Origin: Agelaius tricolor
Lineage: Eukaryota; Chordata; Aves; Passeriformes; Icteridae
Assembly: GCA_023055355.1 (NCBI GenBank)
Contig: JALJCS010000029.1
Location: 2,728,001 to 2,792,000 of the forward strand
Direction of reading: 5' to 3'
DNA: 64,000 nucleotides
Shown: piece after piece, positions 23,184-38,100 of the stretch
Layout of the letters: the number at the start of each line of letters is the position of its first letter
How positions within the stretch are numbered: the first letter of the stretch is position 1
Translations under genes and position numbers: made by a program
The notes under the pieces: model-generated
The model's input: only the letters and a program-made list of their open reading frames with translations
Database searches by the model: none
Told to the model about the DNA's origin: nothing

Positions 23184-26100
23184 GTAAGGCCTCCCCCAAG
23201 CTGGGGACTTGGAGGTTTTGGGGTTGAGCTCAAACTTCGGAACAAACAACGCTTGGGGAGTGCATTTCAAAGTGGCCAACTTTACTGGATATTGTCAATA
23301 AGCTGCTTTTAAGGAAGCATGGAGCACTGAAATACAGCCTTACACTCAATATGACTTTGCTTGTAAAAACTTGGCTCAGGACAAGCGCCAGAACATGGAA
23401 GACTCTGGGATACGTGGGTTTGTTCCTTGGGATCTCCATGGATTCAGCTGGACGCCGGTTCTGCTGCATGCAGTGCATCTTGTGTTCCCAGGGGTTGGGA
23501 GGGGTTTGGATTTTCAGGGGGAGAGGGGAATCAGCCCTTTGAAATCCGAAAGCTGATGCGTGGCTGTAGTTGGAACAGCTCTGGTGTTAAAAAAAAGAAG
23601 AGGCATGGTTTTAATTGACACATCTGCTCTGTGTAGTCAGCTTGTCTTAACGTAACCACACAAAAAAGAAGCTTTTACTACTTTTAGCACTTCATAGCCA
23701 ATCGTTATGAGCAAATGGGATAAATTTTATTTTTCAAGCAGTCATAGGAGATAAATTCCAGCTGCAGGGTCACTGCTACCAATTTTGCCTTTTACGCAAA
23801 GTGCAGTGTTGGTGTCAGAAGTGAGGGCAGGGGCGAAGACGAAAGTAGCAGTATGATTTCATAGCAATTGGTGGCAAGCAAACTGAAAGGTCAGTGCTTC
23901 CCTCTTATCCCTGGAAATTCAAACTGAACTAATAGGAAAAACAGTTTTCTAATTAAAAGCTAAAAATGGACATCTGGAGTCCTGCGAAATGCTTGGATAC
24001 CATTTTTATGGATTTCATCTTTTTTTGTTAAGTGAAGCCACACTTTAATTTCCATTTTTATTTTATGTTTATGCAGATAGTTTATGGTTCAGTTAAAAAT
24101 GTGCAGTCTCTCATCTGAAACTCATAACCAGAGCTGGGATGGACTGACTTGAGAAGAAAAGCATGAACCCAGGGCCCCACCTATAAGAAAACTGTCTCTG
24201 ACTTGGATGTCATTTAATATCATCTTGACCCGTAGTATCTGGAATTCCTTAGATCCTTTACAAAATAGAAGCTGTTTTTCCCTGCCAATGTGTCTATTTT
24301 TAATTTAGTTTTTTCTCCTAATTTCTATTACTAACCAATTAAATATTACTGGTGTTAATTGCCTTTTGCTTGCTTCCTTCATGCAAAATCTTTAGTGGAG
24401 AATTCAATAGAAAGCAAATGGAAATACTTCCCAGTGTTTCATTGGCCAGGATAGGAAAAAATCCCTTCCAACAAGCAGGAATTTTCTTTTGGCAAATAAA
24501 TGGATTCTCATAACCAAGTTCTGTGGAATTGAACCTTTTATTTATTAGCAGCTCTTCCTGTTTCTGTTCATCTTTACTCAGTAAAGATAATGGATGCCCA
24601 ATTCATCATCCTTGTCCTGATGAAGTCCATGTATTTGGAATTAGCAAGAGCCTTTGCTGTTCGTCCAGCTTTTTTTTATCCGGCTATTTTTAATTAGTTC
24701 TGCAGACTCGGAGACGGTTCTGTGTAAATACCTGGCAGGCTCCTGCCATTTCTAGCATTTTACAAGTCACGTCCAGGCCTGCTTCATATGGGACAGATCA
24801 GCTACAGCTGCGTGTTCCTGTGCTCCATCTCTTCAGGTGACAGCTGCTGTTTTCCTCTGGATAAATCCAGTGGGATTGCAATTTTTGCTGGCCCTGGCAA
24901 GCGTGACGCCTGTGCCTTGTGCACACTTGGGAATGTACCTCCCCCTTACTGCACCTACCTCCATTTAATTGTTGTTACCCCCTTTGTGGGGTTTGAATCT
25001 TGACGTTTTCCCAGCGTTTGAGAGCGAGCAGGAATCTCTCCTGAGTTCCTCTTGCCAAGGAAAAGGCAACACTTGCTTGAGTATGCAACTCAGAGTTTAG
25101 AGTCCCTTCATATGGTGAGTCTTTCCTTCCAGTCAACACATTGTTAACCTTATCACCTGTGTCCATGCAAAATTCTGGTCTCTAACTCAATATATTATGT
25201 TTCTCCTTTTAGATATAACTCCCCATTTTATTTCTGAGCCCTCATCTACTGTCCAGAAGTCTGGTGAGCCCGTCCAACTCCGCTGCTCTGCCGAGCCCTC
25301 CACAGCTCGCATTTCCTGGCTGTTTAATGGGGAGCCTCTGAACAGCAGGGTGGGAGAGGTGGAGGTGCAGGCAGGATCTTTGACAATCGTGTCCCTGAGC
25401 CCGGCGGCGTGCGGGCGCTATCAGTGCGTGGCGAGCAGCGGCGTGGGCGCCGTGCTGAGCCGGCCGGCCACCGTGTCCATGGGCAGTAAGTTCATCTGCA
25501 TTCCTGTTCTTTGCTCCTTGCCAATTCTCAGATGGCTTGTATGCTTGTATGGTTTGTTCTTTGACTTTTAGAAAATGCCCAGATCAAAATGTTCTGGGAC
25601 AATATGATGGACTGTACACTTCTTGCCTTTTTTTTTAATTACATCATCTGAGACCTGTCAGGTGATGCAGCCCTGGAGCAGATTCCTCAGAAGCTTGTGG
25701 ATCCCCATCCTTGGAGGCTTTTAAAGCCTCAGCTACACCAAACCATACCTGATGGCTTCAGTGTTGGTGTCAGCCTCATTTCGAGTTGAAGGACCCCAAG
25801 GGTCTCCTTCAGCAAACACAAATGTTACTCAATGAAATAATATTAATTTCCATGAATTGGCCTTAAAAGACAAGATTCCCAAATGCTTCCCTTCACAAAG
25901 GATGTTGAAGGAGCAGCTGAGCTACCACACCATTGTAGAAGTGTGCTTGAGAGTTGAGAAATATGTGGGAATTGTTGCCTGGGAAATAAGTGGGAGCTGC
26001 AGATTTTCATTTTCATTTGATTTGATCAAACCAGTGTTGATGTTCTTCAGGTGGGGGACAGTCTTCTCACCTCTTAGGGACAGCTTCCCTTCTCTTAGTT

Positions 26101-29100
26101 GCACTGGTTCTTCTGATCAGACTTTGCCTTGTTTCTTGATCTGTAAATTGTGTGACCTCCAGGGATTTGGAAAAGGGAGGACAATGTCTTCCACATGGAA
26201 AGGACAGTGCAGTGCAGTGCTGAGATTGGGAGTACAATATTCCTGCATGAGCATGGTTTGTCTGCCTGGGATATGTGGGCTGTCTGAATCAGGTCTTTGT
26301 CAAGCAGGGTTTGAGTGATTTCTCTGGAAGGGTACCTCATCTATGGAGCATGTCCAAAATCCCCTTGGGAGGAAAATCTCTTAAAAGTGTTTTGGTAAAG
26401 TACTGACCCATGGCCAGTCCCTCTCAAGAGAGCTCCAAGGGTGGCCAACATAAGAAAACTTCACAACCTCAAAGAAGTTTGAACATGGAGGGAGTAGAAG
26501 AGCAGCTTTCACACTTCCCTCCTGCCTTGGAGGTTTTGGCAGCACACAGGAAGGTGCTGGGAGCTCTCTGCCTGCCTCATTATCATCCCAGAAAGACAAT
26601 TCCATGTTTTTATGGACAGGCTTCCTGCTGTCAGTGTGAATTGTCTTCTGTAGTGCCCACAGAGCGTGTGAGGAGTCCTGCAGCCTTTCCAGTGTCTCTG
26701 CTGGCTTTTCTGGGAGCGATTGAGGGGATGTAGGAAGTATTTTTTTTCTCCTCACTGTTCCCATGTAAAAGCTTTCGTAGTAAGGAAATGGATAAGGAGG
26801 GTTTATGGTGTTAGGGGCTGCAGGATAGACCAGGCCTGTTGATGTGAATGTCCAAAAGCTGCAGCGGAGAAGATAATAAGCATGAAACCAACTGTATTCG
26901 GAACACAACACTGAGCTTACTGCCCTTCCCCTCTCCCAAGCCATGGCTGCTCTTACCTTGTTCCCAACTCTCTCCAGGTTTAGGTGACTTTGATGCCTTG
27001 GAGACTGCTGCTGTTGCAGCAGAGGAAGGAGGCACAGCTCTCATCAGGTGCAAGGTGCCAGAAAGTCACCCCAAAGCACAGGTTCGCTTCCAAGTGCGGG
27101 GGAAGTGGCTGGAACAATCAACAGGTGAGGTGTTTTGTGCAATATAAGTATCCAACAAAAGCTTGCCTGGAGTTTTTTCTTTGAACCTAAAGGAAAAAAC
27201 TCCTCTGGAAAGTTGCAGAACTTCCTGTGCAAATTACTTTATCTAAACCTACCCTTGGAAATTAGTCTCCTTTGCATTGTGATTTCTTTTTGATTCTATA
27301 TTTAGAATAAATAGGTATAGCTGACAAATTAATTTTAAAAATTACAAAAAAGGAAGACATCTTTTGAAACAAAATTAAATTCAATCCTCTTTTCACCTTC
27401 CCCACTTGTTTAGACAACTACCTAATTCTTCCATCTGGAAACCTGCAAATTTTGAATGTATCTTTAGAAGACAAAGGGTCCTACAAGTGTGCAGCATACA
27501 ACCCAGTTACTCATGACCTCAGAGTAGAACTCACTGCACGGAAGCTCACAGTCACACGTGAGTATTCAGTTCAGCTTTCCAGAATTAATGCAGCTCAAAC
27601 AGAATAAATGACATTCCTTTTTTAGCAAGGGCCTATCAGTGCCTCCAACACCATGGTATGTAAGATCTCTCCTGCATTCTTTGCACATTCAGTTTTTATC
27701 TCCCCTCACTGTGGAGGAGCAGCATCATTTCAAATCCCAACACCATTTAAAATTCCAGGCAATCACCTTTGGAAAGGGAATACTGCTAATACTTCTGTCC
27801 CCAAATCTCTTTTGGAGCAGGACTTCTGGAAGTGTTACAACATCATGCTCAGTCCCAAGTGGAGTGTTTGAAAGACATGGAGGAGGACAGAGAATGGGAT
27901 GGAAGGGTGTGGTTTAAAAGCTTGGTTGGTTTCTCCTGCAAGGAAAAGCTAAGAGAATTGGGATAGTTCAGCTTGTGAAATAGAAGGTTTAGGGGTGACC
28001 TAATTATGACCTTCCTGACTGTGACCTGAAAGGAGCCTACAAGAAAAATGGAGAGAGAGGGCCCGGAGTGACAGGACAGGGGGGAATGGCACTGATGGAG
28101 AGTAGGTTTAGATGAGATATTGGGTCCCTGTGAGGGTGGTGAGACCCTGTGAGTCTCTCTGCCAAGAGAAGCTGTGGCTGTCCCATCCCTGCAAGTGTTC
28201 AAGGCCAGGATGGACAGGGCTTGGAACAACTCAGTTTAATGGAAGGTGACCAGAAGGCCAAACCATTCTGTGATTCTATTCCATGATTCATCTCCTTTCC
28301 TGCAGGCCCTTCTTCAGGTGGCTCCCACATCCTTCACCCGCTGGCTCCCCAGAGCCTGGCAGTGCCCCAGCACAGTGCCCTGACCCTGGAGTGTGTGGTC
28401 AGTGGGGCAGCTCCAGCCCCCACCCGCTGGGTGAAAGACGGCCGGGATGCGCTGAGGAGAGGCAGGTGGAGGCTGCTGCACTCCCACCTGGTCACCGACA
28501 GGCTGGAGCCATCGGATGCTGGGAATTACTCCTGCGTGGTGGGAAGTGACTCTGGAGCAGTGAAATATGTTAACTATTCGCTTACTGTACTTGGTAAGAA
28601 TGAAAGACATTTTCACATTCAGGCAACAAACATACCCTTCGTATACCTGCTAGTTTTGGCATCTGCTTCCAAACAGCCTTGCATTCTTGCTCAACCTTAA
28701 GCATATTAAAATAAAGAATACAGATCTCTTTATAATGACCATATCCCATCCTTTCTCCCAAGTTCAAATCCGTAATTATTTATCTCTTCAAACCATTTGC
28801 AGTCTGAAATAATGAAACAGTGAAGGATAACAAACTCCAAGGGAAAAACTGATCCATTTATTTTCCTACAGAGTGCCAGTGTCAGTAATGTGCCAGGGAC
28901 CAGATTTGCTTCTTTTGAAGTTGTATGTGAACAAAAACTGATGAGGGAAGGTGATATGTTTGGATGAGAACATCAACAAAAGCAAAAGAAACATAATCAT
29001 ATATTTGGCCTCTTTTGTTTGGCTGCTAGTTGTTCCTCACCTCCCCTTTCCATTGTAGCAGATTTTCCTGGTATTTGAGTTTTTCTGCATTCATGACAGA

Positions 29101-32100
29101 TTTTGTTTGGGTTTTAAAATGTCTGTGTTTGAGTTACTCAGAAAACAAGTTGTTGATGCACAACACACCTCTTTTTGGGGATGTCACGAATTAATTGTTT
29201 TGAAAATAGAAGTCTTTTATTTACAAGATTACTGCAAACATATGGCTGTTGAAATAAAAGGGAGAACCCATTCAAATAAGCCCATGTGTGGGAAAACCAG
29301 CTTCAGGCTGTGCAGCCTGTGGTACTTCTTCAACCTTTGGATGTGATAAGCCTGTATAATGTTCACAGCAATTTTTTTCAGGACTTAGCCTAAGTTGTTT
29401 ATGTAGAATCGTTTCCCTTTGCAGAACCTGCCTCACTCTCCAGGGGACTGCAGGACGAGACCGTGGCTGCGGGAGCGAGCGTCCGTTTCTGGTGCGAGGC
29501 CGGCGGCAGCCCCGCTCCCACCCTCACCTGGCTCCACAACGCGGCTCCTGTCCAGCCCTCCCCACGGCATCTCCTCACAGGAAACCACCTGAGGATCTGT
29601 GGGGTCACCCTGGCGGACTCTGGCTTGTACCAGTGTGTGGGAAACAATGGAATTGGGTTTGTGCAGTCCACGGGGAGACTCCGTGTCCAGCCAGGTAGGG
29701 GCACTTGCAGCCCTCGAGAACTCACATTAAGCATTTATATTTTAAGCTTTGTGGTATTTTTTTCCCCTAGATTATGTATTAATTTGTTTCTGACCACTAA
29801 TCTTACAAAGAAAGTGCTTTCAGCTGGATTTTAAGAGATGCAGGGATTTCTGGGGTAGTGTGGCTACTTGATACTTAAAACCTGGATTATCAGCTGCAAT
29901 CAAATCAGCTTATGATTGGACTTGATGCGATTTATTCTTAAATGGAATCAGGATCCTGTTGTGCTGGGTGAGCTGGTACTCTTAGTAGTATTGGCTGCTG
30001 AGTAGTTAAGCCTGTTCCATAATCAAGTTTACACAACAATCATCAGGTTTGGGGTTAATGCACACTTCCCCTCTATCAGATTGGCAGGATCAGGTTCCAG
30101 CAGTCTTTTTGATCCCTTTTGTCTTTAAGATACCTTCTAATACCAAGAGAAGTTGATTTCTGCTGGCACAAGGATGCTGGCAAGGCAATTGCTGTCCCTG
30201 TTCTCTCCCTGTCATGCATAGCTGAAGCTTTGAACCTTCTCTGGACCAGTTATGGTTGGTGTGAGCTGTGCAGAGCCTGGATGAGCAGAGATTTTGTGGC
30301 CTCTGTGTGTGTGGAGTGGACTAAGCCAGTCTTACCTGTGCTGCGTTCCTCACTGACAGTCAAGTCTTTGTCATTTAGAGAATTTAAAGCACAGTTTGAT
30401 GTAGGTTTTTATCAGCTTTCTCTAAGGTGGAGTCTGTGCTGATCTCTTCAGTCTGGAATGGAAGTCTAGAGGTGTTGTGTAGAGAAGTAATAATTGTTAA
30501 AATGGTTAGAAAGAACCACATGTGATTTTTTTAAATTGTATTGACTTGTTCTGGCATTAAGTGTCATATCCCTTAGTTGAATTCATTCTTTGGTTGTGTT
30601 TTCCCCCAGGCAAAGACTCTGTCCCCATCATCATCTCTTCCCCAGCCAACACCACCGTGGTGGCCGGTGGGGATGTGACCCTGTCCTGCAATGCCACCGG
30701 CCTGCCCGCTCCTCTGATCCGCTGGTACGACAGCAGAGGCCTCGTGATCAGCCCCCCCGGGCAGGGGCTTCCCCCCCGAGCACAGAGCCCTCCCCCAGCA
30801 GGGCCAGAGCCCCGGTGCCCCTCGGTGCCCCGGGCGGGCTGGGGCTCCCTGCACCTGCGGAACGTCAGCCCCAAGCGCGCCGGGCGCTTCCGCTGCGAGG
30901 CCAGCAACGAGCACGGCTCTGCCCTGGCCACTGCCTTCCTCACTGTCGGTGAGTTGAACCCCCAGCTTCCCTCTTGGCTCCCTGAGTTAGGTGAGAAATG
31001 CCTCAGAACAAGAAATGTGTGGCAGGTGGGTGGGGCAGAGTCTCAGGGGAAGGAAGCTGAGGAGTCTTAATTGTCTTCATGGAGCAGTTCCTCCATCCCA
31101 CCTTAGGCAAAGGAGGAATGCTGTGTGCATTGCATGGGCTTAGCATCTTCTGTGTGAAAAAAACTGAGGGTGTGTCAGACTAAGCCCTTTTCCTACTCAG
31201 AGATGGGGCAGCTGAGGGGACAAAATGCCTTTCATGCCTTAAAGCCAATCATCTAAAACTACCCCTCCTAGGTCCTAATACAATACATCTTTCATAGTTC
31301 TATTTCTCCAAATTATCTAGTCTTTTTTACAAAACCATCCTTTAAAACTTGTTTCTATTTCCATTTCTCTCTCAGCAATATCTGTCCTATTCCATAGCAT
31401 TTCTATGTCAGCATTTCTTGTCTCAATGTTTACATACAAATACATACTATGTCAGCCTTCTGTCAGGTTTTGAGAATTTCTACAAATCCATTTCCCACAA
31501 GGGTGGTATTTTTTATTTATTTCTTGAAATTGCTACTAGGAAAAGACAGTACTTACACTAAAGCAAAATGGGAAAGAGCCTTTCCTCACATTGGAATATT
31601 ATGTGACATTAATAACAGGTTTGAGCTCCCCCAAGTTCCCTTCACAAGAACCCAGATACAGATTTTTAGTTACATGAAGTTACTTAAGTTTCTCAGCTCT
31701 TTCAGCACCTTGCCTCAGTTAATTTAGCTGAATGCCAGGGAGATTTCAGGTTAGTGGGATTTAATATGTGGCCCCATATTTAAAGTTCTTTGGTTAGAGT
31801 TTAAAACTCCTGTAAATAACATAAAAAGATGCTTAAAGGTTCACTTAGGGGAAAAAAAGAAAGAAGAAACCTCAAGAAAGTGATCCCATCATGTAGTTTT
31901 ATAAATCAGTTATTTTTGGACCTTGCTGAGTGGAAAAACGAAACTAAATATCATCCCAGAATTCAGCCTGTGTTAAAGAGAAAAATCCCAGTGCTTTGCC
32001 TCAGAATTTTATGGCAGTGAGTTCAATTTTAATGCTTTGTTTATTAACTTTTATCGGTTTCTAATACGTTGTACTGGCTGCTGATTATGGTGCAGAGGGT

Positions 32101-35100
32101 GGTTAAGGCATTTGGTTTTGATATAAAAGTCTCTGAGGACTTTCTGGGAGCTGTTAGGGGTTTAGAGCAGCTCCCAGCCGTGCCAAAGACATGCTCAGAC
32201 ACTCAGCTGTTTAATGAAGAATTCCTGCCAGGTAACACTTCCGAAGCACCTGAATGACTTCAGCTGGGATTCCATTTCTTCAGTAGAAGGATCAGCTTAA
32301 ACACTTCTCAGCTTCAGTACCTGGTCCTGTAATTTGCCTTGTCCCAGCACACAGTAAGAGAGCCCATTTGGCTGAAAAATATATATATTTTTTTTTTTTT
32401 TACTTCTGATGGATCTATTCCAGGCTGTGATTCATTGCATGGTCTTACAGTGGGCAGGACAACTTCAGCTGCCATCATAGTGAGAAACCACCAAAATGTA
32501 GAATGATGCCTCAGGATCCTGTACCCACGGCCCTCCCTTTTTTGGGTCTTTTTTAGACAGTTGCAGGAGCTTCCCAGAGCTACTGAACACAAGGTTAAAT
32601 CTCCAAAATAACTTCATCTAATGGAAATGAAGGAGAAAAATACACTGCAGGCAGTCTGAGTAGCAGGAGAGGGAGTGAAAAACAGAAGGAGCATTTAGTA
32701 TACACAGGTGGGTGTTTCAGGGACAAACAGCCTGAATTGCTCCTACAGAAACCTTAGAGAAGCTCTGAGAAGTCCTAATGTGATTTGAAACACGTGCCAG
32801 GTGTGGGTGACCTCACTGATGTGCTGTGTTCAGGTTTTCAGAGGGCTTGCCCAGCCTGTGCTGAGGTATTTGGAGAGCTTGGAAAGAGGAAGGATCCTCT
32901 GGCTGTGAAAGGAGCAGGGAGGAAGTGCCTGGGAATGTGACCTGTTTGCACAGCAGAGATAAAACCCAGAGCTGCTGGCTCTGCCTGTGGCTGTACCCTG
33001 GTCAGCAGGAGAGCAGGAGAACAAGCAAAGGTGCTGTGAAACACAGCAGGTGGGGAAGGGTTTCTGCAGGAGGAGAGGCTGAAAAAGTGAGGGCTCTTCC
33101 CCTTTGAAATGAGGCAGCTGAAGGGGAGAAACAACAGCAGGCAGTCAAGTACTGGGTATTATGGAATGTGTGAGTTGGAGCCAGGCTGGGAGAGTTGGAA
33201 TGGTTCATCCTGGAGAAGAGAAGGATCTGGGGAGATCTCAGACCTCCTTCCCATGCCTAAGAGAGCTGGAGAGGGTTTTTGAACAAGGGCCTGGAGTGAC
33301 AGGACAAGGGGGAATGTCTTCACAGTGCCAGAGGGCAGGGTTAGATGGGATATTGGGAAGAAATTCCTCCCTGTGAGGGTGGTGAGGCCACAGAGCAGCT
33401 GTGGCTGCCCCATCCCTGGGAGTGTCCAAGGCCAGGTTGGACAGGGCTTGGAGCAACTTGAGATAGTGAAAGGTGTCCTTGCCCATGGCAGTGGGGTGGA
33501 ACTGAATGGCCTTTAAGGTCCCTTCCAACCCAAATCATCCTAAGATTCTATGAATGCAATTCTTTTAATGCCCAAATTTGTGTCATTCAGTCCTTCTCTG
33601 GTTGCTGGTGGGATCAGGATTTTGGGTGCATGCAGCCTTTGGCCTGACTCAGCTCAGTGCTGCTGGTGTTTCCAGTGGGATTGGGAAGCTGAGGAAGAAA
33701 AATCTCCATGGCTAAGGAGAAAGGGATGGCACTGAGAGCAATAGCCAAAAAAAGTTACATAATGACACAGCAGCAGAGAGAAGGCCCATGTGCTGGGTTA
33801 TATGGGTAGTAATTATACCAGAAAGTTTGCAGAAAGAGCTTTGATCTGAATTACTCAATGGGAATTGTTACCCGGGGCTTGTTTTCCAAAGCAAAAATAC
33901 AACAGCCCAGCAGTTGTTGACGACTCCCCTCCTGCAGCAATAAACACAGCGCTGGCTGTGGGTCTGCTGTCACCAGCTGAAACCACAACTCATCCTCCAC
34001 TCCAAGAGTCCATTCCCCAGTGCCAGCAGGCACCAAACCATGCCCACCCACATCCTCGGGGTCCACCACAGTGCTGAGGGCCTTCCACCTCCTCCCATTT
34101 GTTTCCAATATCACGCCCTTCCCGCTGCTCCACTGACAGCAGAGATACCCTTTCACTCAGGGATTGTTCTGGGAGTGTCTGGCATTTTAGGACCATCTGG
34201 GCTTTGGGGACATCCTCCCCACGTTGTTGCCTTCTTCCTGTCTCTGAATTTTGTGGCATTGCTAAATAAATGAGAAGAAACAAACAAGGAATGCTTGCCG
34301 AAAGCATGTCTTCAATTTGAAAAGAGAACTTTCCTTCCCAGCTTTTTAAAAAGTGGCCAAAAATAGCAGCCACACTTGCTGCTGGTATTTTAATGGAGGT
34401 TTGAAGGAATCTGAGTCAGCCAGGCTAACACTGCCTAGGCTTTACATTACCAAGGAATTTGTTTGTTTTGTAAACCAAGTTCCCTTCATTCCCTTCCCCT
34501 TCCAGACCCCGGCACGTAACATAAACCTACACAAATCTGAAAGGACGGACAGGGCTCCGAACATCTGGCTGTCCCACTGCTGCCGTGTGCAGCCTCGAGG
34601 AGCTGTGCTGCTTCCCAAACCTTCTTGCTTTAAGTCCTGATGTTTTCTTGTCCTGGATAATCTCACATGTCCAACCTGCCACCCTTATCCTGCCTGGAAT
34701 TCTGACGAGCCCTGCATCAGCCAAACAGGGCTTTTTTTTTTGTCTTGTGGCCTCTTTTAGAGTACTGATACTATATAGATTTCTTTTTCATACCAGCAAA
34801 AGTAAATAGGATGGAGGAGGCTGGAGAAGGATTTCTAGAAATGCATTGGTATTAAATTGCATGTAGATCTTCCTGTAAACTGAGTTTATTCTCAGCATAA
34901 ATTTTCAAATGAAGTAGTTGAGTTGTACAGCTTTCAAAGCTTCTCTAAATTACAGCTAAAACCTCAGAAACTGGGGTAGGAGAATGTCCTCTTGTGTGCA
35001 TGCCAGTGCAGGCCATGAAAAGTTCCTTGTACAACGACATACAAATTACTCGGTTTGTCTCACAAATTTAGCTATATACTTATTTATTTCTTTTAACATG

Positions 35101-38100
35101 TATTGCCATGACTTAATTTAGTGGAGATATGGTCAAACTGTGCCTGTAGACCTTGAGTTTCAGGTTTTCTCTCTTTGCTCCTGTGAAAAAAACACCAAAC
35201 CAAACAAAACAAACCGAACCCCACTGCTGTGCCCTGAAAAAACACCCAGGCCGCAGCTTGGCACTAGGCTCAGATCTGTGTGGGCACCTCTGGACCTGGC
35301 GTTTTGCAGCAGGGCTTGTTTGGAAATGTCACTCTGAAATGATTTAGTGTCCCCTCGGCGCGGGGCGAACGTACGTCACGGTGGGGATGTAACCAGACCC
35401 TCCCTTTGCAGTTCCTTCAGCAACTGGCACGAGAGCAGGAGAAACAGCTCCTCTGGAGCTTGCCCAGAGCGACGAGAGCGGTGGTGATTTTGGTGCAGAA
35501 ATGGCATTTTCAAGCTCGCCTCCGACAAAATCTCCTCTGGACGCGGCCGCGATGGAGAAGGCGTCGAGCGCCGCCGCGCCGCCCGAGGCTCCCATCATCC
35601 TGAGCCCCCCGCAGACGCCCAAGCCGGACTCGTACAGCCTGGTGTGGCGGCCGGGCCGTGCCGGGGGCCTGCCCATCAATGCCTACTTTGTCAAATACCG
35701 CAAGGTACCGTCCCCAGCCCTGGCCAGCCCCGCGGGGATGCGCCGCGGTTCTGTGGGTTTCACAAGGGGCAGCAGGGCTGGTGGTTGTGATGGCTGGTCG
35801 GGGGTATGATGGCTCAACCCGCACACTGCAACCCTCCCAGAGATAGCTCCTGCAGGACACAGCTTCTAGGGGTCTCAGGCAGTCCTTCAGCCACAGGGTA
35901 ACCTCAGCAACGGGCAGGCACCTCAGCTCTTAGCAGGGATTTCACCTCTTAGCAGGGATTTCGCCTCTTAGCAGTCATTTCAGCTCTTAGCAGGGGTTTC
36001 ACCTCTTAGCAGGGATTTCACCTCTTAGCAGTGATTTCAGCTCTGAGCAGTGCTTTCAGCTCTTAGCAGTCATTTCAGCTCTTAGCAGTGATTTCATCTC
36101 TTAGCAGTGATTTCACCTCTTAGCAGTCATTTCAGCTCTTAGCAGTGCTTTCAGCTCTGCCTTGCAAGGTGTCCCCAGGCCAACACAGGGATAAAGAGAC
36201 AGGAGCTCCGTGTAGCAGTTCCACGGTGTTCCTTTATTCCAGCAACCCTCCAAAGGAGGCCAGGGATGACAGCTCCCTCCCAAACAGGACAGAACCGGGG
36301 TTTTTATGGGGAAAAGTGTGGTGGTACAAAAGGGGAAAAACCAATGAATTATAAAGAATCTACATGGGAGCCCAAAGCGTGCTGGGAACTCACCATGACC
36401 AAGTAGGATTTCTCAATCCAGGAAGGTTGAGATGATCTTATCACAGCCCACTCAAGGGACATCTCTCCAAGGGAGAGGTTTGGCATGCTTAGCTGCCTCC
36501 ACACTGGTGTGAACCAGGACATGGGCTCAGGCCAGGCAGAACACAGTGTATAGCTAAAGCACAATGTTCCTATGTCCACACAGCTTGTTTGAGGGATGGC
36601 TGACATTGTCACCAGTACACTGCTCTGTCTAGTTTTAAGTGAGATTTATCCAGGCTTTTCTGTCCTTTACATTATGGAGAATGGGGCTCCAGGGTGTGTT
36701 GTGTGCAGAATCAGTGGGGTTAAAAATGCATTTAAATGTGAGCCAGCTTGAATCTGTGTGTGAGAGCAGAAGGGAAGCTGAGTTTTACCGTAGTGCATCA
36801 CTGAGTTTGCTGCTCTGGGTCCCAAAGGGACTCAATTAAACTGAAGTTATCAAATATGAAAGTGAACTGAAATTTGCAGGGCAATACCTACTGTGGCATT
36901 AAAAATGGTGTGACAGCACCGAGCTCTTTTGCTTGACATCACATGGTGGGATTCCTGGGGTCTCTTATGCAGAGCCAGGAATTGGACTCCATGATCCCTG
37001 TGGGTCACCTTCAACTCAGGAGGTTCTGTGATTCTAAAATCAGAACCAAGCAATGCCTGCGTCTGTTCTTCCAAGCAAACCAGTTTTCTGCATGGCAAAG
37101 CTGTTTGATTTATTTTTCATAAGCTTTTTAATCCTCTACATCCTGATCTTGTCTTAGCCTGGAGGGAATGCTTAGATTTTTGACCTGTTGGTTCCTGAAA
37201 ACCAAGTGCTAGAGTTTGTTGGTGATAATTTCTCATCCAAAGGCGGTTGGTTCACATAAGCCCTGGAAGCTCTCAATGCTTTTTTGACCTTTTTGACGCT
37301 CTCCCTTCTCTCACACCAATCCTTTCCACATTAAATGTGCTCACTCATGCATTTCTCAGCACTGAATTTATCCTGGTTTTTAGGGTGGTGCTGTCTTTGT
37401 GTCATTAAATTATTTTATTGATTTCCCTCTTTTAATAGAGGAAAAAAAAGGTTGGGGGAATAAAAGCCCTGGAGTGGCTGCGGTAGAAGAAAATAGTTGA
37501 ACAAAGACCTCTGGCATAACCTTTGATAATCCACAGCGTTTAGATCTGCCTCCAATGTTTTATTAAAGTCTTATAATGTTTAGTAGTTTATTTTTGATGG
37601 AATCTTTGTCTTTTCCTTTGGGATTTGGGGTAATGTTTTCCTGCAAAGGTCAAACATTAAGAGACTACCCAGAATGTCTTTCTTTTCTTTAACGGAGCTG
37701 ATTTCACTGCTAAGTTAAAAAGTGTTTCTGTTTTTAAAAAAAGAAACATGCATTGGTAAACCCAAATCTTTGATCTCCCTGCTGACTTTTTTGCCATCCT
37801 TAACTAAGACATACTTTTTGTTGCCCATTTTAGCCAGTAAATATTTTTAAATGCTGAAGTACAGGGGAAGCTGGGCAAGTACAGAAGTGTCCTTCTCATT
37901 AGGGCATTGGGTCCAGCCTTTTAGTAGCACACAGCTGAAGGCTGACTGAAGGCTTGAAAATCATTTGGGCTCTTGTAGTTTTAGCCACAAGTGAAAATGA
38001 AAAAAAACCCAGTCAAAACCAACTGTGTGTATGTGCATGGAGAGGGGAAATAAGTTTATCCAAGGAGTCCTATGGGGCTTATTCCAAGAGGAGAAAGTGG

